Positions 42,045-51,839 of a stretch of DNA of 53,062 nucleotides are shown piece by piece. The first letter of the stretch is position 1. Each line of letters begins with the position of its first letter. The DNA comes from Pseudomonadota bacterium (GTDB lineage Bacteria; Pseudomonadota; Alphaproteobacteria; Caulobacterales; Caulobacteraceae). The translations under genes and the position numbers were made by a program. The stretch lies in contig CAUJHO010000006.1 of the NCBI GenBank assembly GCA_963205025.1, forward strand, positions 1 through 53,062, in the 5' to 3' direction. The notes beneath the pieces were generated by a model that ran no database searches, was not told the origin of the DNA, and saw only the letters and a list, made by a program, of their open reading frames with translations.

Positions 42045-42524
42045 TTAGCCCGCCGCGCCCGCGCGGTGGCCCGAGGCGTCGACGGCCCAGATCTTCTCGA
42101 TATTGTAGAAGGCCCGGACTTCGGGGCGGAACAGGTGGATGATCAGGTCGCCGGCGTCGATCAGCACCCAGTCGCAATGCGGCAGGCCCTCGACGCGCGC
42201 ACGGCCTTCACCGGCGTCCTTGAGGGCGCGCAGAACATGGTCGGCGATGGCCCCGACGTGACGATGGCTGCGGCCCGAGGCGACGATCATGGTGTCGGCC
42301 ATGGAGCTCTTGCCCTTCAGGTCGATCACAACGATGTCCTGGGCCTTGTCGTCTTCGAGCTTCTTGAGAACGATGTCTTCCAGCGGGCCGTCTTCGGTAC
42401 GAACGGCGGGGATCGACTGGTCCTCCCGCGCGGCGTTGGAAACGGCGGGGGCGTGCGCATCCTGCGCGGATGGGGAAGTCAGCGGAGTGCTCCAGAAGGT
42501 AAACTCAAGGAGCAAGCCTAGCAC
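42045..42524 (-). CDS. rsfS: Ribosomal silencing factor RsfS
   Basis: The 159-residue protein includes the Iojap/RsfS core KKLEDDKAQDIVVIDLKGKSSMADTMIVASGRSHRHVGAIADHVL, then DWVLIDAGDLIIHLFRPEVRAFYNIEKIW. It binds L14 and blocks subunit joining under starvation. The start is uncertain: GTG at 42524 gives a 45-residue nonconserved lead, and no ATG lies between it and the core, so a later non-ATG start is possible. It is next to nadD and rlmH as in most bacteria. Confidence 0.93.
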   Translation of the reverse strand: MLGLLLEFTFWSTPLTSPSAQDAHAPAVSNAAREDQSIPAVRTEDGPLEDIVLKKLEDDKAQDIVVIDLKGKSSMADTMIVASGRSHRHVGAIADHVLRALKDAGEGRARVEGLPHCDWVLIDAGDLIIHLFRPEVRAFYNIEKIWAVDASGHRAGAAG

Positions 42525-42539
42525 GGATCGCCGGCGCGG

Positions 42540-42956
42540 TCATCCCTCGGGAGCGGACGACGGCCAGAGCGGCGGAAGGGGGATCTCGGTCTGGGGTGTG
42601 ACAAGGAAGCTGAGACACCAGCGCGTCGCTTCCTGGCGGTTGTCACGCCCGTCCGGCTGTCGGGTCGACAGCAGGCACATCAATTCCTCTCGGCCACCTT
42701 CGTCGGCATAGAGGACCCTGCGCGGGTCGGAAGCTCCTGGGGCCGCCGTCGCCATGATGATGATGTGACCTTGACCAGGGTATTCGACCCGGTCGATCCG
42801 GCTCGGCTCTCGACCCAGCAGCGCCCGTGCCTGGTCGCCGGGCTCGCGCGCGTCGCGCGCGTAGGCTTCGGCGTGCAGCATCGCGCCCCCTGTCTCGGTG
42901 CGGACGAAGCGCGGCTCCTGCCCCCAGAGCGAGAGCGCGAGGGAGAGAAGGATCAT
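42540..42956 (-). CDS. Small secreted protein, unknown
   Basis: I do not recognise this 138-residue protein. A short hydrophobic lead (MILLSLALSLWG) looks like a signal peptide. The rest is polar with two Cys (LMCLLS, WCLSF) that could form a disulfide and a central VEYPGQGHIIIMATAAPGASDPRRVLYADEGG. The ATG overlaps the nadD stop (ATGA), supporting a real gene read with nadD and rsfS. Confidence 0.68.
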   Translation of the reverse strand: MILLSLALSLWGQEPRFVRTETGGAMLHAEAYARDAREPGDQARALLGREPSRIDRVEYPGQGHIIIMATAAPGASDPRRVLYADEGGREELMCLLSTRQPDGRDNRQEATRWCLSFLVTPQTEIPLPPLWPSSAPEG

Positions 42957-43603
42957 GGCGTGGTTCGGGCCTTGCGGATGGCCGTCGAGGACTGAGGGTT
43001 CAGAGGGGCCGTCAGATAGACCCAGGCCGGGGCCTGCATCTCGGCCAGGATCGGCGCGCGCGAGGCGGGCACCCTGCGGTCGGCGAAAAAGGTCGAGGTC
43101 GGGGCAAAGCGGCTGCCCAGAATGGATCCGGGCCGCGCCACCACCGCCATGGGCATCAGCCGGGCAATGTCGGTCCAGCCTTTCCAGTGGTGAAAGCCCA
43201 TCAGATTGTCAGACCCCATGACCCAGACGAACTTCACGCCCGGATGACGGGCCTTGAGCAGGCGCAGGGTGTCGATGGTCCATTGGGTGTCGATGCGGGT
43301 CTCGACGTCCGACACGATCATGTCCGGCCCGCGCGCCAGGTCGCGGACCCAGGCCATGCGTTGCTCTAGGCCGGCGGTTTCACCTGATGATTTCAGGGGG
43401 TTCTGGGGCGAGACCAGCCAGACCACCTTGTCCAGACCCAGACGGATGCGGGCAGTTTCGGCGACATGCAGATGCCCCGAATGCGGCGGATTGAACGAAC
43501 CGCCGAACAGGCCGACGCGCATCCCCGGTGACAGGCTCAGGCCGTCCCTGAGCGCACCGTGGGCGACGGCAGGTTTGAAAGGCGCGGGGCCGGCCTGGAA
43601 CAT
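42953..43603 (-). CDS. nadD: Nicotinate-nucleotide adenylyltransferase
   Basis: The 216-residue enzyme adenylates nicotinate mononucleotide to deamido-NAD. It has RVGLFGGSFNPPHSGHLHVAE (the nucleotidyl-transfer HxGH), VWLVSPQNPLK, VWVMGSDNLMGFHHWKGW and a C-terminal SSTAIRKARTTP. The start at 43603 is preceded by AAGG; an internal ATG (43522) would begin right at the core. Downstream genes follow with overlaps. Upstream there is a 590-base gap to obgE. Confidence 0.94.
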   Translation of the reverse strand: MFQAGPAPFKPAVAHGALRDGLSLSPGMRVGLFGGSFNPPHSGHLHVAETARIRLGLDKVVWLVSPQNPLKSSGETAGLEQRMAWVRDLARGPDMIVSDVETRIDTQWTIDTLRLLKARHPGVKFVWVMGSDNLMGFHHWKGWTDIARLMPMAVVARPGSILGSRFAPTSTFFADRRVPASRAPILAEMQAPAWVYLTAPLNPQSSTAIRKARTTP

Positions 43604-44194
43604 CCGAGAGACCTTATGCTCACCCGCGCCCTATCACGGCGTCCGGCCCGTGTCGCCTTCGTCATCGTGCTCGCCGTACATTCGGGGGCTAGCCGGCTAT
43701 CGAAGCCATCGAAGGATCTGTTTGCAGGCACCTGCGTTACCTTCGATACGCCAGCCGAGGGGCCTGTCGTTGTGATCCCAGGCGACCACAAGAACGCAAT
43801 GCAGGGTCGAATTGGTGCTTCTGTGGGAGCCGGTTACAGAGCCTGCGCTCCCGCCCAGCATCTCAAGACCGGCAAACAGAGGCTCGGCAACTTACCAGCG
43901 ATGCACGGTTCCGTTGGAGGCCGGCAGGATCCGATCTGGAGGACCGATGCGATCACTCAGGGCGGTGGATCCTGCGGTCAGAGCGGGTTCCAGCAGCGCG
44001 GCAGCCACCGGCTGACAAACCGGCTCAAGGCCAAGCCCCTCAGTCCTTTCGGGCGAGAGGAGGGCGGCATCGCCGCTTCGCCTTGGCGTGGGGCCGTCGC
44101 CCCGAACGGGACGGTCCGAAGGCTCCTGCAGGATGAGACCGAGCGCAAGTTCGACGAGCATCCGCTGCCATCCCTCAGCGTCTCATTGTCTCGA
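43604..44194. other. 591-base region with no confident gene between nadD and obgE
   Basis: Both strands have only short, unsupported frames here: an 89-codon minus frame at 43892-44161, and a plus frame from 43559 that overlaps nadD. None shows a motif I know. GC is about 58% in the 60-base line I counted (43681-43740), clearly below the adjacent genes. In many relatives proB and proA lie at this spot, so this may be the scar or remnant of lost genes. Confidence 0.5.
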
Positions 44195-45271
<1,077 letters not shown>

Positions 45272-45688
45272 TCAGTCATCCATGCGGACGCGACCGCGAC
45301 CCTTCTTGACCCCTGCCCGAACGGCCTTGCCGACAAGGCGGCGCTCCCTGGAGGCCTTGGTCGGTTTCGTCGGCTTGCGCGGCTTGGGCCGATGGTGGGC
45401 GCGATCAACCAGGTCGTTCAGCCGCTCGACGGCGTCCTGGCGGTTGCGATCCTGGGTACGATAGCGCTGGGCGGTGATGACGATCACGCCGTCCTTGGTG
45501 GCGCGCTGGCCTGCCAGACGGATCAGGCGCGCGCGCACCTCGTCGTCAAAAAGCGACGATCCAGCTGCGTCGAAACGCAGCTGGACCGCCGTGTCGACCT
45601 TGTTGACGTTCTGCCCGCCAGGGCCGCCGGCGCGGAAGAAACGAAACTCGAGCGCCTCTTCCGGGATGGCCTGACGGGAGGTCGTCAC
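45272..45688 (-). CDS. arfB: Alternative ribosome-rescue factor ArfB
   Basis: The 138-residue protein has FRAGGPGGQNVNKVDTAVQLRF, the catalytic GGQ of class I release factors, and a basic C-terminal tail (RPKPRKPTKPTKASRERRLVGKAVRAGVKKGRGRV) that reads the empty mRNA channel. It frees stalled ribosomes without tmRNA. The GTG start overlaps the stop of the lipoprotein gene (GTGA). Confidence 0.94.
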   Translation of the reverse strand: MTTSRQAIPEEALEFRFFRAGGPGGQNVNKVDTAVQLRFDAAGSSLFDDEVRARLIRLAGQRATKDGVIVITAQRYRTQDRNRQDAVERLNDLVDRAHHRPKPRKPTKPTKASRERRLVGKAVRAGVKKGRGRVRMDD

Positions 45689-46365
45689 CGACCCTGCTGA
45701 AGCACGCGCCCGGCGACGTAGCAGGGCTCGACCTCGCAGTTGACCAGGTGGATCCGCACGGTGAACTGCTCGTCACGACCGGGCGTCAGCTCGATGAAGG
45801 GATGATCGTCCAGGGCGATGTCCTGGCCGATCTGCTGGCCGCGGGAATCCTCAAGGAAGAGGTCCACATCGGTGCAATCCTGATCGCAGGCTCCCAGAAT
45901 GCGATAGGTCTGGCCGCCGCGCAGGGTGCCCAGGTTCCAGCGGTATTCATTGCCGGCCTGCAGGCCGGTGATGACGTCGCGAACGCCCGCCGAGCCGAAG
46001 CCCGCCGCCAGGTTCTGCTGATAGTTGTCGAGATAGCCGTCAAGCTGACCCGAGAAACCGTCCATGATGGTGCCGACTTCCTGCATGTCACCGCCGCCCG
46101 AGCCGCTACCGCCGGCCTGATCGCCGCCGCCTGAGGTCGTGGAGCCGCCCGACGATCCGCCACCGGCCCCTTCGTCTTCGGGCTTGGCCCCGCCGGTTCC
46201 GCCCGAGGCGGTGGTGCCGCCGCTCGCCTGGCTGCCGCTGCTGGCGGTGCTTGACGAGTCGCCGCCCTTCTCATCGCTGTCGCCGCCGCCGATCAGGCCG
46301 CAGGCACCCAGGGCAAGGACGCTCATAAGGGCTGCGCCAGCCGTCAATTGGGTTCTCAAAAGCAT
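45685..46365 (-). CDS. Lipoprotein with Gly/Ser-rich linker and PPC-like C-terminal domain
   Basis: The 226-residue protein has a lipoprotein signal (LALGAC, Cys about 22). About 70 residues of low-complexity Gly/Ser/Thr/Asp (25-95) follow. The C-terminal domain (GLQAGNEYRWNLGTLRGGQTYRILGACDQDCTDVDLFLEDSRGQQIG) resembles pre-peptidase C-terminal domains in its DVDLFLED motif, with a cysteine pair (C-x3-C) and another (CEVEPC). It is likely outer-membrane-anchored. No catalytic domain. Co-translated with arfB. Confidence 0.8.
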   Translation of the reverse strand: MLLRTQLTAGAALMSVLALGACGLIGGGDSDEKGGDSSSTASSGSQASGGTTASGGTGGAKPEDEGAGGGSSGGSTTSGGGDQAGGSGSGGGDMQEVGTIMDGFSGQLDGYLDNYQQNLAAGFGSAGVRDVITGLQAGNEYRWNLGTLRGGQTYRILGACDQDCTDVDLFLEDSRGQQIGQDIALDDHPFIELTPGRDEQFTVRIHLVNCEVEPCYVAGRVLQQGR

Positions 46366-46439
46366 AGTCCGACCTCTCCCATGGATGAACCGCGTTCACC
46401 TGACGCAGGTTAGACAGGACTATCGGCCGCTGTCGATGA

Positions 46440-47783
46440 TCAATTCCGATAGGCCGGCGGCAGGCTGGTTCTCTGCCGATAGCGGTCCCGCAGCTCCAGG
46501 GCGCGCGACTCCAGCGGCTGAGGCCTGCCATTGATGAGAATTGCCGTCGGCTGGCTCAGCGGCTCCAGCGGATCGCCCGTCCAGACGACCACATCGGCTG
46601 CGACACCAGGCCTCAGACCTCCAAACTGCGAATCCAGCCCGAAGATCCGGGCCGGATTGACCGTGATCGCAGCCATGGCAGCCTCGTAGGGCAGGCCGTG
46701 GGCGACCGCATTGCCGGCGTTGTAGCGGGCCTCGCGGGCCCGATGGACCGAGCCCTCGCTGCCCTTGATGGCGATGACGACGCCGGCGGCGTGCAGGCGT
46801 GCGGCATTTTCCATCGTGGCACCGCGAACCTCGAACGACTGGGGCAGGTTGGCCAGGGCATTGAGCAGCACCGGCACGCCGGCGGCAGCGATTTCGTCGG
46901 CGACGCGCCAGCCCTCCTCGGCCCCGTCCAGGATGATGTCGAGGTTCTCCTCCTGGGCCAGACGCAGGACATTGCGAATGTCGGCGGCCCGGTGGACCGT
47001 GATGATCAGTGGCATCCGGCCCTGGACGACGGGGATCAGGGCCTCGAGGTCGGCCCGCGACAGCGACAGGTCCCGCAGATTGCCCCGGTCATAGGCGGCG
47101 CGATTGGCGGCATAGAGCCGGACCTCTCGCAGGATTTCGCGGAACAGCGTGTATTCGGCCCCGCGGGCACCGCCGGCGACGTCGGCCCCGGCATCGCCAA
47201 AGGGGGCGACCATGGCGATACGCGGCTGAACCAGGATGTCGGTGCCCTCGGCCAGGTGGATGGCTGCGGCCTGGCCGGCAAACAGGCCGGGTGACTGCAG
47301 GCCGCCTTCGCCGACGCCGGCGGTTTCCACCTCATGGGCGTGGCTGCCACCCGAGCCGGGGTGCTGGGGCACGACGATGGCACGGGTGATGCCGCCCAGT
47401 CGCGCGACCGGCAGGGTGAAGCTGTCGGGGTCCAGACCCCACGACAGGTCGAAGGCCGCGCTCAGCGAATTGGACGCCTGGCGCAGGTCATTGGTGTCAT
47501 TTAGGGCCGAGACCTCGACCCCCCCAAGGCCGGAATCGACCACGACGAAGCCGGGCGCGATGACCCCGCCCCGGGCGTCGATGACCTCGGCCCCGGTCGG
47601 AACGGCGACCGTCGCCCCGACCGCCGTGATCCGTCCGTCACGGATGAGGACGGTTCCCCGCTCGAGGGTGCTGGTTCCGGTCAGGATCCGGCCATTGGTG
47701 ATGGCATAGGTCTGGGCCAGGGTTGCGGTGGCCGACAGGGCCAGGGCGGCCGCGGCGGCCGCAATCGTCTTCAAGGTCGTCAT
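46440..47783 (-). CDS. Amidohydrolase-like protein lacking metal ligands
   Basis: This 447-residue secreted protein has signal MTTLKTIAAAAAALALSATATLAQ and amidohydrolase flanking beta-strands (ITNGRILTGTSTLERGTVLIRDGRITAVG; LRPGVAADVVVWTGDPLEPLSQPTAILINGR). Where metal-dependent members have H-x-H, it reads PGFVVVDSGLGG, and where the final Asp should be it reads AIKGSEGSVH. It probably cannot bind the usual metals and may act with the adjacent active partner. Its ATG overlaps the TGA of that gene by one base (TGATG). Confidence 0.88.
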   Translation of the reverse strand: MTTLKTIAAAAAALALSATATLAQTYAITNGRILTGTSTLERGTVLIRDGRITAVGATVAVPTGAEVIDARGGVIAPGFVVVDSGLGGVEVSALNDTNDLRQASNSLSAAFDLSWGLDPDSFTLPVARLGGITRAIVVPQHPGSGGSHAHEVETAGVGEGGLQSPGLFAGQAAAIHLAEGTDILVQPRIAMVAPFGDAGADVAGGARGAEYTLFREILREVRLYAANRAAYDRGNLRDLSLSRADLEALIPVVQGRMPLIITVHRAADIRNVLRLAQEENLDIILDGAEEGWRVADEIAAAGVPVLLNALANLPQSFEVRGATMENAARLHAAGVVIAIKGSEGSVHRAREARYNAGNAVAHGLPYEAAMAAITVNPARIFGLDSQFGGLRPGVAADVVVWTGDPLEPLSQPTAILINGRPQPLESRALELRDRYRQRTSLPPAYRN

Positions 47784-49228
47784 CACAGGCCCTCCTGACC
47801 GGGTTGGCCGAGCTCGAAATCGGATCGTGGTTGATAGGTCGGGTCGAACCGGTCGTGGACGCGGGCTCCGTCGATGAAGACCTGATCGGCGCGGGCATAG
47901 ATCGAGAAGGGATTGGCCGACCAGATCACCACATCGGCGCGCTTGCCGACCTCCAGGCTGCCGGTCTGGTCCTCGATGCCGATGGCGCGGGCCGCGTTCA
48001 GGGTGATCCAGGCGATGGCGGTCTCTTCGGCGATATCCAGCCCGGCGCGGCGTCCGGCCGACAGGGCCGCCGCCGCCTCCTGATTGAGCCGTTGGGTCAG
48101 GGTCTCGTCGTCGGAATGGATGACGGCACAGGCCCCGGCCGCTTCCAGCAGGGCGGCATTTTCCTCGATGCCGTCCAGGCTCTCCATCTTGAAGCCCCAC
48201 CAGCCGGCCCAGGTGGCCGAACAGATCCCCTCAGCTGCCAGGACGTCGGCGATCTTGTAGCCTTCGGAGGCATGATGGAAGGTCGTGATCCGGTAGCCGA
48301 ACTCGCGTGCCAGATCGATCATCAGCATCATCTCGTCGGCGCGGTAGCAGTGGTTCTGCACCAGGATGTCGCCCGACAGCACGCCCGCCAGGGTCTCGAG
48401 CCGCAGGTCGCGGGTCGGCGGGTCGCCCTCGCCGGTGCGCTCATAGGCTTCCCAGCGACGACGATAGTTCTGGGCCTCGATCCAGGCGGCGCGATAGCCG
48501 GCCATGTTGCCCATGCCCGTCGCCGGGCTCTGGTTGCGACCGCCATAGACGCGGCTGGGGTTCTCGCCGCAGGCCATTTTCAGCCCATAGGGGGCCTCGG
48601 GGAATTTCATCCCCTGCATCGAGACTGAGGGCACGTTCCTGAGGGTCACCGACCGGCCGCCGAACAGATTGGCCGAGCCGGGCAGGATCTGAAGCGTCGT
48701 CACCCCACCCTCGCGGGCGCGGTTGAAGCCGGGGTCCTGGGGCCAGACCGAATGTTCGGACCAGACCTGGCCGGTATTGGGACTGGTCGCCTCATTGCCG
48801 TCCGAGGTCGCCTGGACGGAAGGAGAGGGATAGACGCCCAGGTGGCTGTGGGCGTCGATGATGCCGGGGGTCACGAACCGACCGGCCGCGTCGATGCGGC
48901 GAACGCCGGCCGGGATCGGGGTGTCGGGGCCGCCGACGGCGGAAATCCGCCCGCCGGTCAGGACCACGACGCCGTTCTCGATTCTCTGGCCGGAGCCGGT
49001 AAGGACCGTCGCCCCGACGATGGCGAGGTCCTCGGTCGGCAGGGGTCGATAGGTCGAGGGGAAGGGATCGCTCAGGCCCCTGAGGCCCGGCAACAGATCA
49101 CCGGAGGCGCGCGCACCGGGCTGCGGTTCCGGGGATGTCGAACGGCCGCTGTCGCCGCTGCCGATGGCGGTGGCGCAGCCGCCCCCCGTCAGGGCCAGGG
49201 CCGCTACGGCGATCATCAGGCGTTTCAT
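47783..49228 (-). CDS. Metal-dependent amidohydrolase (secreted lipoprotein)
   Basis: The 481-residue protein has a lipoprotein signal (lipobox GGGC, Cys about 18) and the fold strands LAIVGATVLTGSGQRIENGVVVLTGG. The metal ligands look present: TPGIIDAHSHLGV, DILVQNHCYRADEM, ITTFHHASEGYKI and VIHSDDETLTQRLNQEA with the Asp. This type is common in Caulobacterales next to a second paralogue and may cleave small peptides or amides. The ATG at 49228 was chosen for its MKR-signal. It is followed directly by the degenerate partner. Confidence 0.88.
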   Translation of the reverse strand: MKRLMIAVAALALTGGGCATAIGSGDSGRSTSPEPQPGARASGDLLPGLRGLSDPFPSTYRPLPTEDLAIVGATVLTGSGQRIENGVVVLTGGRISAVGGPDTPIPAGVRRIDAAGRFVTPGIIDAHSHLGVYPSPSVQATSDGNEATSPNTGQVWSEHSVWPQDPGFNRAREGGVTTLQILPGSANLFGGRSVTLRNVPSVSMQGMKFPEAPYGLKMACGENPSRVYGGRNQSPATGMGNMAGYRAAWIEAQNYRRRWEAYERTGEGDPPTRDLRLETLAGVLSGDILVQNHCYRADEMMLMIDLAREFGYRITTFHHASEGYKIADVLAAEGICSATWAGWWGFKMESLDGIEENAALLEAAGACAVIHSDDETLTQRLNQEAAAALSAGRRAGLDIAEETAIAWITLNAARAIGIEDQTGSLEVGKRADVVIWSANPFSIYARADQVFIDGARVHDRFDPTYQPRSDFELGQPGQEGL

Positions 49229-49297
49229 GGTCCCCCCCACGCATGTCTGTCGGCGCAATAAAGCGACTGCGACGGGCAGGGCCAAGTGAAAACGCGG

Positions 49298-49579
49298 TTA
49301 GGCGACCAGACGGTCGAGAACCTGAACCTCATCGAGCCCGTCCACCCAGAGGGTCTTGGTTCGTGACGTCGCGCCTGCCACCAGGTCCAGCCGCGATCGT
49401 GGCAACCCCAGCGCCCTGGCCAGAAGCTTGATCACGGCGGCATTGGCCTCGCCGTCAGCCGGGGCGGCGCGCACGCGCACGCGCACAAGGCTGTGGCCGG
49501 CCTCATCGGTCTGGATGGCGTCGATCCGGTCGGCTCCACCGCGCGGCGTGACCCGCACCCGCAGCCGGCAGCCGCTCAC
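49298..49579 (-). CDS. DUF167/YggU-family protein
   Basis: The 93-residue protein has RVRVTPRGGADRID and VRVRAAPADGEANAAVIKLLARALGLPRSRLDLVAGATSRTKTLWVDGL, the full DUF167 signature. The function is unknown; the fold is small alpha/beta. It starts with GTG overlapping the yggT stop (GTGA), the widely conserved yggT-yggU pair. Confidence 0.88.
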   Translation of the reverse strand: MSGCRLRVRVTPRGGADRIDAIQTDEAGHSLVRVRVRAAPADGEANAAVIKLLARALGLPRSRLDLVAGATSRTKTLWVDGLDEVQVLDRLVA

Positions 49580-49881
49580 CCGAGCAGCTGGTACAGGGCC
49601 GGAGCCGCCGTATTGTGGAAGACCATGCGGACGAACTGAAGCCCCAGCAGCACGATGATCGGGGTGATGTCGATGCCGCCCAGCGGCGGAATGATGCGGC
49701 GGAACGGTTCCATCAGGGGGCGCGTCACCGAATCGAGGAAGCTGAGGATCGAATAAACCGCCCGATTGCGGGTGTTGATCACATCGAAGGCGACCAGCCA
49801 GCTGGCGATGGCCGAGATGATGATGCACAGAATCATCAGCCCGATGATGGTATCGACCAGCCAGATAATGGCTGCTGCCAT
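49576..49881 (-). CDS. YggT-family membrane protein
   Basis: The 101-residue inner-membrane protein has two helices (about 5-27 and 70-90), with the conserved SWLVAFDVINTRNRAVYSILSFLDSVTRPLMEPFRRIIPPLGGIDITPIIVLL. The family has been tied to osmotic stress and division in a few bacteria, so a role here is uncertain. I chose the ATG giving MAAAIIWLVDTI. It is coupled to the DUF167 gene. Confidence 0.9.
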   Translation of the reverse strand: MAAAIIWLVDTIIGLMILCIIISAIASWLVAFDVINTRNRAVYSILSFLDSVTRPLMEPFRRIIPPLGGIDITPIIVLLGLQFVRMVFHNTAAPALYQLLG

Positions 49882-49967
49882 GGAGACGTCCTCGCGCTTG
49901 TTCGACCCTGCCTGGTCGATGTGGAGGCCGCTTCTAGCGGTTCGTGCCTTAAGCGCAAAGCCCGCGC

Positions 49968-49996
49968 TTGACTTCATCGGCCGCTGGCAGCATTAG
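49968..49996 (+). promoter_or_regulatory. Probable promoter of tRNA-Ala
   Basis: TTGACT (-35) at 49968-49973 and CATTAG (-10, weak) at 49991-49996 are 17 bases apart and would start the transcript about six bases before the tRNA. Confidence 0.5.
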
Positions 49997-50008
49997 CCCC
50001 GCTCCGTT

Positions 50009-50084
<76 letters not shown>

Positions 50085-50154
50085 AGACCTTCAGATCAAC
50101 GACTTACCTCGGGCGAGGCGGCGCTGTTACGCACAGTTGCCCCGCAGAGGCCCC

Positions 50155-51645
50155 ATGTCGCTCGCTACCAACGTCGTTCGTCGCGGTGGTTCCTACTATT
50201 TCCGGACCCGTGTTCCGAAGGCGCTCGTGCCGCTTCTCGGTCGTTCCGAGCTGTGGAAGAGTTTGCGCACGAACGACATTTTCGACGCACGCCTACGCGC
50301 GGCTGCGCAGTCGGTGTTGATCCAGCATCTCTGGGTGCGATTGCAGCCCGACATGACGATGCAAGACGCGAACCAGATCGTGAAGGAATGCCTGGCCGCA
50401 GAGATCAGGAACTACGAACGGCTGCGCGCCGACCTTTCCGGCATGTTCGGGGGAAAGCCTCCGAGCGCCAACCTTGGTTCGCACAGACGGGCGGAACCTT
50501 CACTGCCTGTAGCGGAAAGCGGTCTCACGGTCTCGAAAGCGGGCCGACTCTACATTCTTCATCTTCAGGCAGCTGGCGAGGTAGGTCGCAAGCGGATGCA
50601 GGACTGCCAGAAGGCCATCGATGCATTCGAAGCTTGGGGAGGGGACATCGACATCGCGGCGATCAGCGCATCCGTTGCCGGTCGCTACATGGCGGACCTG
50701 CTTCGTTACCCCGTTAACGCATCGAAGAAGGCGCGCTACCGCGATTTGAGCTTCGCCGAGCGAGTGGAGGAGGTCACGCGATCCGGCGACAAGGACACGC
50801 TTCACCCAACCACGATCAACGGGAAATACCTGACCCCGTTGAAGCTCCTATTCGACCACCATCGAAGGACGGGATACGCGGACGCGCTACCCGCAAATCC
50901 CTTTGTGGGGATTTCAGCCAAGTCTTCTCGCAAGAGCAGGCGCGACGAAAGGCGGCGTGATTTTATGGTCTCGGAAATGCAGCGCCTTTTTGACCAACCG
51001 CTCCACACCGGTGCGGCTGCCCTTTCCGGCGCGGGCCTTTACCAAACTGGAGACCAGAGAGTCTCCGATTGGCGCTATTGGGTGCCCCTCATTGGTGCCT
51101 TCTCCGGCGCGAGGTTGAATGAGGTGTGCGGCTTGGCCGTCGCGGACTTTCGTCGTGAAGACGGTATCGACTTCTTCCTGATCCGGGCTTCGCTTGAAGA
51201 ACAGAAGATCAAGACGGACAGCTCTTGGAGGAAGGTGCCTGTCCATAGCGCACTGATCGAACTGGGTCTGCTAGGTTTCGTGGAACGTCAACGTCGCGCC
51301 AATGCCGTGAGGCTGTTCCCGGACCTGAAGCCGGATCGATTTAATCATCTGTCGGACATCCCATCGAAGTTCTTCAGCCGTCAGATCGCCCGGATCGTCG
51401 ATCCTGACCCGGATATCCCCGGCAAGCTGACGTTCCATTCGCTTCGACACACGGTGATCGGGCGCATGAGGTCCGCTGACGTGAGACCGGACGTTTCAAA
51501 GCAGGTCGTTGGTCATGAGGATGGAGACACCCACTCCGGCTACGGGCAGGTTGCTCTCGATGCGCTGAAGCGAGCGATAGAGAAGGTCGAATACGAAGGC
51601 CTCGATCTGACCCGCGTAAAGCTGCCGGACCACTTGCTGTGCTAG
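50155..51645 (+). CDS. Tyrosine recombinase/integrase
   Basis: The 496-residue phage-type integrase has an N-terminal GGSYYFRTRVPKALVPLLGR domain seen in integrases of this size, an arm/core-binding middle (VSKAGRLYILHLQAAG) and a catalytic C-terminus with R320 (GARLNEVCGL), H428 and R431 (HSLRH), H454 (VVGHEDG) and Y463 (SGYG). I took the ATG at 50155; a TTG at 50137 is possible. It should catalyse insertion and excision at the adjacent tRNA-Ala. GC (about 58% in one line counted) is well below the chromosome. Confidence 0.95.
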   Translation: MSLATNVVRRGGSYYFRTRVPKALVPLLGRSELWKSLRTNDIFDARLRAAAQSVLIQHLWVRLQPDMTMQDANQIVKECLAAEIRNYERLRADLSGMFGGKPPSANLGSHRRAEPSLPVAESGLTVSKAGRLYILHLQAAGEVGRKRMQDCQKAIDAFEAWGGDIDIAAISASVAGRYMADLLRYPVNASKKARYRDLSFAERVEEVTRSGDKDTLHPTTINGKYLTPLKLLFDHHRRTGYADALPANPFVGISAKSSRKSRRDERRRDFMVSEMQRLFDQPLHTGAAALSGAGLYQTGDQRVSDWRYWVPLIGAFSGARLNEVCGLAVADFRREDGIDFFLIRASLEEQKIKTDSSWRKVPVHSALIELGLLGFVERQRRANAVRLFPDLKPDRFNHLSDIPSKFFSRQIARIVDPDPDIPGKLTFHSLRHTVIGRMRSADVRPDVSKQVVGHEDGDTHSGYGQVALDALKRAIEKVEYEGLDLTRVKLPDHLLC

Positions 51646-51839
51646 CCAGATGCCTTCCGGCGGCTTCGAGCCTCCCATTCGGCGACATCTTCAGGGTCAT
51701 ATCGAACGCACCCTCCCGCCAACTTGAGATAGGCCGGTCCCTCTCCACGCTGTCTCCAGCCCTGGACGGTTCTATCGGAGACGCCGAAGCGGTCAGCGAC
51801 GTCTCGAGTTTGCAGTAGTTTGGATGAACGACAGGGCAA
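51642..51839 (-). CDS. Excisionase/AlpA-like HTH protein
   Basis: The 65-residue protein has a MerR-like helix-turn-helix with wing: KLLQTRDVADRFGVSDRTVQGWRQRGEGPAYLKLAGGCVRYDPEDVAEWEARSRR, the pattern of phage excisionases. There is no ATG; I took TTG at 51839, which has GGAGAA eight bases upstream. A TTG at 51884 would add 15 residues. It ends inside the integrase stop (convergent overlap) and probably directs excision. Confidence 0.83.
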   Translation of the reverse strand: MPCRSSKLLQTRDVADRFGVSDRTVQGWRQRGEGPAYLKLAGGCVRYDPEDVAEWEARSRRKASG

